Positions 57,863 through 64,000 of a DNA stretch of 64,000 nt are shown one piece after another. Location of the stretch: the NCBI RefSeq assembly GCF_026745355.1, contig NC_079206.1:44827216-44891215 (forward strand). Reading direction: 5' to 3'. This DNA comes from Beta vulgaris subsp. vulgaris (taxonomy: Eukaryota; Streptophyta; Magnoliopsida; Caryophyllales; Amaranthaceae). A program made the translations under genes and the position numbers. Each line of letters starts with the position of its first letter. Position 1 is the stretch's first letter. The notes beneath the pieces are model-generated. The model was not told where the DNA came from, did not search any database, and saw nothing but the letters and a program-made list of their open reading frames with translations.

Positions 57863-59200
57863 GTGCGCAAATTAGAGACAATGTCGATCACCTTTGACGA
57901 CGACGACGTATGCGACAAGGACCATCACGACGGCCTGATCATCTCTCTAACCGTCAGCAATTGCAACGTGTGCTGGTTAACGAAGGCAGTTCAACCAACA
58001 ATATCTTCAAAAGCGCCCTCGAAGGTATGGGTCTTTGTGACAAAGATATAACAAAAAAATCTACTGTCTTAGTTGGTTTCAGCAGAGAATCACAACAAAA
58101 TCTTTGAGAAATCATGCAAGCGACCTTAGCTACAGGTGTCAATCTACCAACGAGGTTCAACGTTGTGGATTGTTCATCCGCTTATAATATCATATTAGGC
58201 ACACCCTGGATTCACAAGATGAAAGTAGTCCCCTCGACGTATCATCAGATGCTTAAATTCCCTACCAAGTAGGGTGTTCAGGAGATCAAGGGTGAACAAG
58301 AAGCCGCTCAAGAATGCTAAAGTTTGTCCCTCAAACCCCCTGAAGTGTCCATCTAGCAATTAAAAAAAGGATTAGTGCCCGACGCACTAGACGAGCAAGA
58401 CGTAGATGAAGTGGTGCTCGATCCAACTTTCCCAGATGGTGTCATTCGCATAGGAGCAACTCTGTCGTTGGAAATGCGCGACCAGGTAATTGATCTTTTA
58501 AAACTAACTAAGATTGCTTTGCCTGGTTCCACGAAGATATGACAGGTATCAGCCTAGATGTTATCACACATAAACTCAATGTCGACCCAGAGCATAAGTC
58601 GGTCAAGCAGAATCGACGAAAATTTACACCTGAGCGCAATCAAATTATTAACGATGAAGTGCAGAAACTGATTGACACAGGTAAGGTACGTGAGGTTAGA
58701 TACCCTGACTGGCTGGCTAATTTCGTTGCAGTAAGCAAAAAGAACGACAAGTGGAGGGTTTGTAGCGATTTCACATACCTCAATAAGGCCTGTCCCAAAG
58801 ACTCGTTTCCCCTTCCACATATAGACCCGATGGCGGGGCACGAGCTCCTGATGTTTAAGGCGCTGATCAACATCCAATCTCCCAGAAACATCAAAGTAAG
58901 TGCAAAAATTAACTAGACGCGTCGCTGCCTAAAATCGTTTCATATCCAGGTCGTCTGAGAAATGTCATCTATTCTACGACATATTGTGCAAAAACAAAGG
59001 GTTTGATTGGACTCCAAAGCACGAGGATGCGTTGTAAGAACTCAAACAATATCTAGCTTCCCCTCCATTGATGTCAAAGCTTAACAACGGTGAGACGCTC
59101 CAGCTGTATTTAGCCGTCGGCAACATCTTAGCCAGCGTCGTCCCGACGCGAGAAACAAAAAGCTAGCAGCTTCCAATTTATTATGTCAGTAAGTCTTTGT
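57863..59200 (+). pseudogene. Gypsy protease and truncated reverse transcriptase
   Basis: The protease segment shows V-L-V-N-E-G-S-S at about 57967, where an active Asp is expected in place of Asn. It continues with [14 protein letters not shown] (58180-58222) and [16 protein letters not shown] begins with the motif DWLANFVAVSKKNDKWRVC and DFTYLNKACPKDSFPLPHID (58710-58830). It then jumps from about 58895 to the RT connection region near 58945 (GFDWTPKHEDAL at about 58999). The Y-x-D-D polymerase core is deleted, so no polymerase activity is possible. Confidence 0.8.
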
Positions 59201-60084
59201 TAGACGCCGAGACCAGGTATTCTTATTTGGAAAAACTCGTTTTAGCATTAATTACTGCTGTCAAAAAGTTAAGACATTATTTTGAAACTCATGTTGTCAT
59301 CGTCATGAGTAACTATCCGATAAAGAATGTTCTGCGTAGGCCTGAATCGACAGGTCGCATGGGCAAGTGGGCTATCGCACTCAGTGGCTATGAAATCAAA
59401 TATCTTCCAAGAACGGCAATCAAGTCCTAGGCCTTGGCTAATTTTGTGGCTGACTTTAGCCCAGAACTAGAGAAAATTACGAAAGATGAAGTCGCTCAGA
59501 TTAATCATGTCAGTTATGATCCGTGGACTTTATTTGTTGACAGGTCTTCTAATTTTCGTGGTGCAGGTCTAGGTGTTGTCCTAAAGTCGCCACAAGGGGA
59601 CAAGATAATGCAAGCTGTATGTCGTGAGTTCAAAGCGACGAATAACGTAGCTGAATATGAAGCGTTGATCGCAGTAATGGTCTTAGCAAGCGACTTGGGG
59701 GGAAAACATTGAAAGTATACAAAGATTCAATGCTAATAGTCAGTCAACTCAAGGACGAGTTTGCCGCAAAGGATTCCAAAATGATGCTTTACCTGGAGGT
59801 CGCTCAAGGTAAAAGTAAAATGTTTAATCCTTTTGACACTGTGCAGATACCAAGAGACCAAAACACCCAGGCAGACGCATTGGCTAATGTAGGATCATCC
59901 CCAAGAGACATATCTTTCACTTTCGTTCCCATCGTCCATCTCACAACACCAACATTAGGCAAAGGTAAAGACATTATGGATATCGTCGCGACGGTGGAGA
60001 TTAGCGACCAGGCAAATGAGGTAAGTGTTAGTTGGACAAAACCTTTTTATGATTACTTAACTAACGACATACTCCCAGCAGATT
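59197..60084 (+). pseudogene. Gypsy double RNase H
   Basis: The first RNase H is 59197-59430 (ETRYSYLEKLVLALITAVKK, LRHYFETHVVIVMSNYPIKN). The second, archaeal-like RNase H follows (59434-60084) with W-T-L-F-V-D-R-S-S-N (about 59524), NVAEYEALI (about 59645) and QIPRDQNTQADALA (about 59847). A TAG at 59428 and a frame change near 59710 interrupt it. Two RNase H domains in tandem identify the Tat group. Confidence 0.82.
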
Positions 60085-61245
60085 GAGCAAAAGCGTGCAG
60101 ACTTCGCTTCAAAGCATCCACATATGTCATTATCCAAGGAGTGTTGTTCAAAACATTTGCCGTAAGGCCTTATCTACATAGTTTAGAAACGAACCAATGG
60201 GAAAAAGTCCTCGAATATTTGCATGAAGGGACATGCAGAAACCACTCTGGAGGACGTCCAACAGAGCGCTAAGGATGGGCTATTATTGGCCAACAGTGAA
60301 GCAAGATGTGATTAGGTATGTTACAAAGTGCGATAGTTGTCAGCGACATGCAGGTATGGCACATAAACCTTGTGAAGTTCTGCATCTTTCCTTAACTCCA
60401 TGGCCATAATGAAATGGGGAATGGATATAGTTGGTAAATTACCTCCAGCCCCAAGACAGAAGGTTTTTATGTTAGCACTAATAGATTATTTTTCTAAATG
60501 GATAGAAGCAAATTCCTTCCAACAAGTACGTGATAAAGAGGTAATTTCTTTTATATATAACACCATTTACAGGTTTGGTGTCCCGTCAGAAATTATATGC
60601 GACAATGGGTCGCAGTTTCTCAGCGATAAGACAAAACATTTCTGTGACGACTGGAACATCACATTATTGACGTCAACACCCAGATATCCTCAAGCCACTG
60701 GACAAGCTGAGTCTAGTAATAAGACGGTCATAGACACGTTAAAGAAGCGTCTCATCGCTAAAAAACGAAAACAGGTGGAAGCATTACCAGCGATCTTATG
60801 GGCGAATCGCACGACGCCACGCACCACGACAGGACAAAGACCATTCTCACAGGTCTACGGATGCGAAGCCGTCTTGCCAGCAGAGGTAAGTATTCCAACT
60901 ACCAGATATGGTTTAATGACACAACAGCAGAATCACAATGAACAACTCAGCGACCTCGACACCATAGAGGAATTGTGAGACACAACGTTGATACGCATGA
61001 CAGCACAACAACAAGTTGTAGCAAGAAGTTTCAATAAAAATCTGCAGGCCAAGTCTTTTGTCGAAGGCGATTGGGTGCTAAGAAAGGTCTTACAAAATAC
61101 CTAAGAGCCTAATGCAGGTAAGTTGGGCCCGAAATGGGAAGGTCCCTATCAGATCAGTAAGGTAGTTGGCAATGACGCTTACCAATTGGTCCGGCACGAC
61201 GGTATTATGATCCCACGTAGTTGAAATGTTGTCCACCTCAAAAGA
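60085..61245 (+). pseudogene. Gypsy integrase
   Basis: A degenerate zinc-binding part (60190-60380) with several shifts precedes the integrase core in an open frame of 192 codons (60400-60978). Catalytic residues are W-G-M-D-I-V-G, C-D-N-G-S-Q-F and the Glu of T-G-Q-A-E-S-S-N-K. A C-terminal KWEGPYQISKVVGNDAYQL block (61135-61190) ends near 61245. The core DDE triad is intact though the surrounding frame is not. Confidence 0.85.
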
Positions 61246-61757
61246 TAGTCGTTGAAACGTCAACGACCAGATTTTACTATGTGTTACTTCATTTTACAGG
61301 ATTTTTCATTCGTTGTTATTCAATAACATCGCAACGTTCTAACGCAGCGACCGACGATTGTTTCTTTTAAGTTCAATAACGAAGCATCATGGGCGATGCC
61401 AATAAAACTTCCTTCTTTTTTCAATCAATCCATTGCGACAACTTCCTCAGGATACAACATCTGCCACATAACATCTTATGATGTCATATGCCCTGCCCTG
61501 CTCATCGCAAGTAAGTGAACATATTTTTCATACGTCTAATTTGTTAATTTTACAACGACGAAGGCCTAGCCTATACGACACTAAGAGGCTTGCAAAGCAC
61601 TTGACTATCCTACTTGAGCGTCAAAAGAACGACGGAATGAAAATGAATAACGCTTAAGTTTTCCAACGACTATCATCTGAACGACCAAAATAAAATGTAA
61701 ATGTTATGGTCACTCCCTTGAGTGGCCCAAAAGTACATAAGCAATGGTCACTCCCGT
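61246..61757 (+). other. Gypsy post-pol region
   Basis: Noncoding-looking sequence downstream of integrase, part of the element up to the inserted CACTA MITE. It contains CACTCCCTTGAGTGGCCCAA near 61710. Confidence 0.5.
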
Positions 61758-63287
61758 CACTAGTAGAATAAATGCTTATTTCTGCGGTTAAAAAGTGGCC
61801 TATTGTTGCGGTTTCAAGAGCGCAACAATTAAGGGGGCAGCAGTAGGCCGGTAATAATTACATTGCTGCGGGTTAAAACCGCAGCAATATCTGAAGAAAT
61901 TGCTGCGGTTTTTGGGTAAAACCGCAGCAATATTTGTATTTTATATCAGAATAATAAAGGATATTGCTGCGGTTCCTAAGGAAAACCGCAGCAATATGTT
62001 GTATTTAAAAATGAAAAATACGCATATCGTTGCTGTTGTTACCTAAAACCGCAGCAATATTACTGGTACAGCAAAAAAAAAATGTATTTTACTATCAAAT
62101 TTGAGATATTAAAACTTGACAATTAATCCATCCACTATCCAAAATGACATCATATAATCAACAGTCGAAAAATTACAGTTTCTAGAAAATATTATTCAAA
62201 AATGTAAATGAATCGATAACTTATCATCAAAAAAATAACTAAAAGATGAAAAGAAAGAATATGAAATTATATGAAATAACCAAAAATTTCTAAATCTGGT
62301 GAAATTACCAGAAAATTAAACAAAACAGATATAAAAGAGAAATTAAAAAAAAATTACACAAAAAAAAAACAGATCTGGCAAAAATAAAATTACATGAAAC
62401 AAAATTCAGATCTAAAAAACAAAAAAAAAAACAAAAAAAGAGATAACAGTTCTTAAAATACATAATTCCAAATCGCAAGTAATAAGCCGGCAACTACCGT
62501 TTCACTCTTCTCTTCCTCACGCGTCGTCGGCCGGCAACCATCGTTTCACCCATCTCTTCCTCGCGCGTCGTCGTCGGCCGGCAACCATCGTTTCACTCCT
62601 CTCTTCCTCGCTCGTCGTCGGCCGAAAACTATCCGTTACTCCTCTTCCTCGCGCGTCGTAGGCCGCGTTGTTCTTCTCTGCCATATTGCTGCATCGTCAG
62701 ATCGAACGGTGGGAATTGCTGCGTCGTCAGATTGAACGATCGTTGTCGAACAAGCGACATCGACATGCGTGGTTCGATGGTTGAGAGTAGATGACGGGAA
62801 GAGAGGAGAGAGAGTGAGATGAGGAAGTGAGGAGTGCGGCGTGCAAAGGAAGAGGGGAGGAGAGAGAGTGAGATGAGGAAGAGAGGAGTGAGGCGTGCAA
62901 AGTAAGAGAGGAGGAGATAGAGGCGTGAGGTGTGCAAATGAAATGGAGTGAGGCGTGAAACCCTAAATAACCCTTTTCGTATTAATTTTAGAAGTATATT
63001 GCTGCGGTTTTTAGTAGGAACCGCAGCAATATGTTTAAATAATTTTTTTTAATATTATTTTAATATATTGTTGCGGTTCTTGTCAGAAACCGCAGCAATA
63101 TGTTTGGTCAAATGGTCAAAAAAATTTTAAAATATTTCTGTTGAAACCATATTGCTGCGGTTTCGGCCCGAATCTGCAGCAATATGGTTATTTTATATTT
63201 TTCCTTTTCTTTTTACGTGATATATTGCTGCGTATGGGTAAAACTGCAGCAACATCAGTGCAGCAATAAACAATTATTCTACTAGTG
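61758..63287. mobile_element. Non-autonomous CACTA element, family A copy 2
   Basis: Begins CACTAGTAGAATAAATGC, ends TTCTACTAGTG. The flanking trinucleotides CGT and CAT differ by one transition, a decayed duplication. Same subterminal motif (TATTGCTGCGGTTTT) and layout as 27-1494, including CAGATCT repeats, GA-rich block (62790-62930) and AAACCCTAA (62958-62966). Hairpin pairs are less perfect than in copy 1, so it is probably older. Confidence 0.9.
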
Positions 63288-63365
63288 CATGAGTTACCCA
63301 AAACAGAGTATGTCAAATTATTTTAAGCATATGATAAGAAACAAACAGAAAGTAAAACTTATAAA

Positions 63366-63990
63366 CTAGACATCTAGAGTTTCACTAGTTTCCTTCTCGG
63401 CTGATGCTGCGGACGACAGAGCCTCAGACACCAACTCCTTCTCTGCATCACACTCTGGAGGAACGTTTGACGTCGTGAAAGCAGCGCACGAGGCAACCCT
63501 TCCACCCTCGGGAAGGTCAATGCTTGGAAGAGAGTCAGTTGTCGCTGTCAGTTCGTCAAGATCCATCAGATCCTTCATACCTCCTAGGCACTCAAGGTAA
63601 AGGTCAATCTCCTTCTACGGTTCCCACGACGCGGTCCGCTTCATCATAAACTGGTACATTAGCTTTTCCCTTACCCTTGTAGTCACTTTATCCTCGAGAA
63701 GGTCCAGCTCATTCCTTTGAGCGTCGACCTGAGCTTGAAGCACTTCGATCTCCAGACGCGATGCCTTTTCGTAAAGCGCCAGCTTTCTTGTTCAACTCAT
63801 CTAGCTCCTCACCATTTTGTCTTCAGCGTTTCCTCCATATTGACCATGTCCAAATGAGTTTTCTTCAGTTCTGCATTCTTGTTTTTCAAATTTAGTTCAC
63901 TTTTTGTCAGCTTTGATCTTCATTACTTGATGGCCCTTCAGCAGCGACGACATTTCCTTCTTCGCCAGAAGAAAATGTTGCGACGCCTGC
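63366..63990 (-). pseudogene. Antisense extra ORF of the Retand-type element, frameshifted
   Basis: Minus-strand coding-like sequence opposite to gag-pol. From the window edge leftward it encodes a charged coiled-coil-like region (KNKNAELKKTHLDMVNMEE, then YEKASRLEIEVLQAQV, then RNELDLLEDKVTTRVREKLM), continuing into an acidic tail (63366-63578: MKDLMDLDELTATTDSL, ending in a Ser/Glu-rich stretch). One frameshift lies near 63800 and a stop near 63620. Retand-type elements are known to carry an antisense ORF here; its role is unknown. A host gene fragment is a less likely alternative. Confidence 0.6.
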
Positions 63991-64000
63991 AAGACAATGA

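Larger units (their letters stand above)
55627..64000 (+). mobile_element. Ty3/Gypsy retrotransposon, Tat/Retand type, truncated by window edge
   Basis: Ordered gag, protease, RT, RNase H, a second RNase H, integrase, then a long region with an antisense ORF. The double RNase H and the extra antisense ORF are hallmarks of the Tat lineage including Retand. A plausible LTR start TGTTATGGCTG lies at 55627, with the LTR ending near 56110 by position. The 3' LTR is not in the window. All ORFs contain stops or shifts. A CACTA MITE (61758-63287) is inserted after pol. Confidence 0.85.

Overview
The window looks like a plant nuclear genome, most likely a eudicot. It has one intron-containing plant metabolic gene, with long AT-rich spacers and dense nested plant transposons: Ty1/Copia including a Sirevirus-type element, Ty3/Gypsy of the Tat/Retand type, CACTA, hAT, PIF/Harbinger, Mutator-like, Stowaway and Tourist. 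The Tat/Retand element would fit Caryophyllales, but I cannot fix the species from sequence alone. There is no bacterial-style gene organisation.

The only clearly functional host gene is malate synthase (MLS, minus strand, 13972-19523). Four exons with canonical splice sites give 566 residues ending in the peroxisomal signal PRL. Its 3 kb first intron carries a Mutator-like foldback element with an internal minisatellite and two Stowaway MITEs. A hAT MITE lies upstream of the promoter.

Layout. 1-3040: Copia remnant hit by a CACTA MITE and a hAT MITE. 3596-9715: recent but frameshifted Copia element with both LTRs and a target-site duplication (TSD). 9971-12726: inverted Copia remnant plus other LTR-like sequence. 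13972-19523: MLS. 20263-20659: hAT MITE. 20960-25210: decayed PIF/Harbinger element (Myb-like ORF1 and transposase), its transposase exon split by a CACTA MITE and a Stowaway. 27129-49993: Sirevirus-type Copia element of about 23 kb, swollen by two large CACTA elements that carry captured gene fragments and by a Tourist MITE in its 3' LTR. 49994-55258: AT-rich spacer with dispersed repeats, another CACTA MITE and a Stowaway. 55627-64000: Tat/Retand-type Gypsy element running off the right edge, with a further CACTA MITE between pol and an antisense extra ORF.

The most unusual theme is the set of six CACTA-type elements. They share near-identical ends (CACTAGT-GAAAAAA type), but across five families each has its own CpG-centred subterminal motif arranged as hairpin pairs. 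All six also carry CT/GA-rich DNA and a telobox-like AAACCCTA motif resembling a plant promoter/5'UTR. In the two largest, gene fragments with splice sites lie inside, including a chimera of sphingoid-base-kinase-like and VPS13-like exons.

Most retroelement ORFs are broken by single-base indels. The Sirevirus LTR pair also differs by many 1-bp indels, so some frameshifts could be uncorrected sequencing errors rather than decay.
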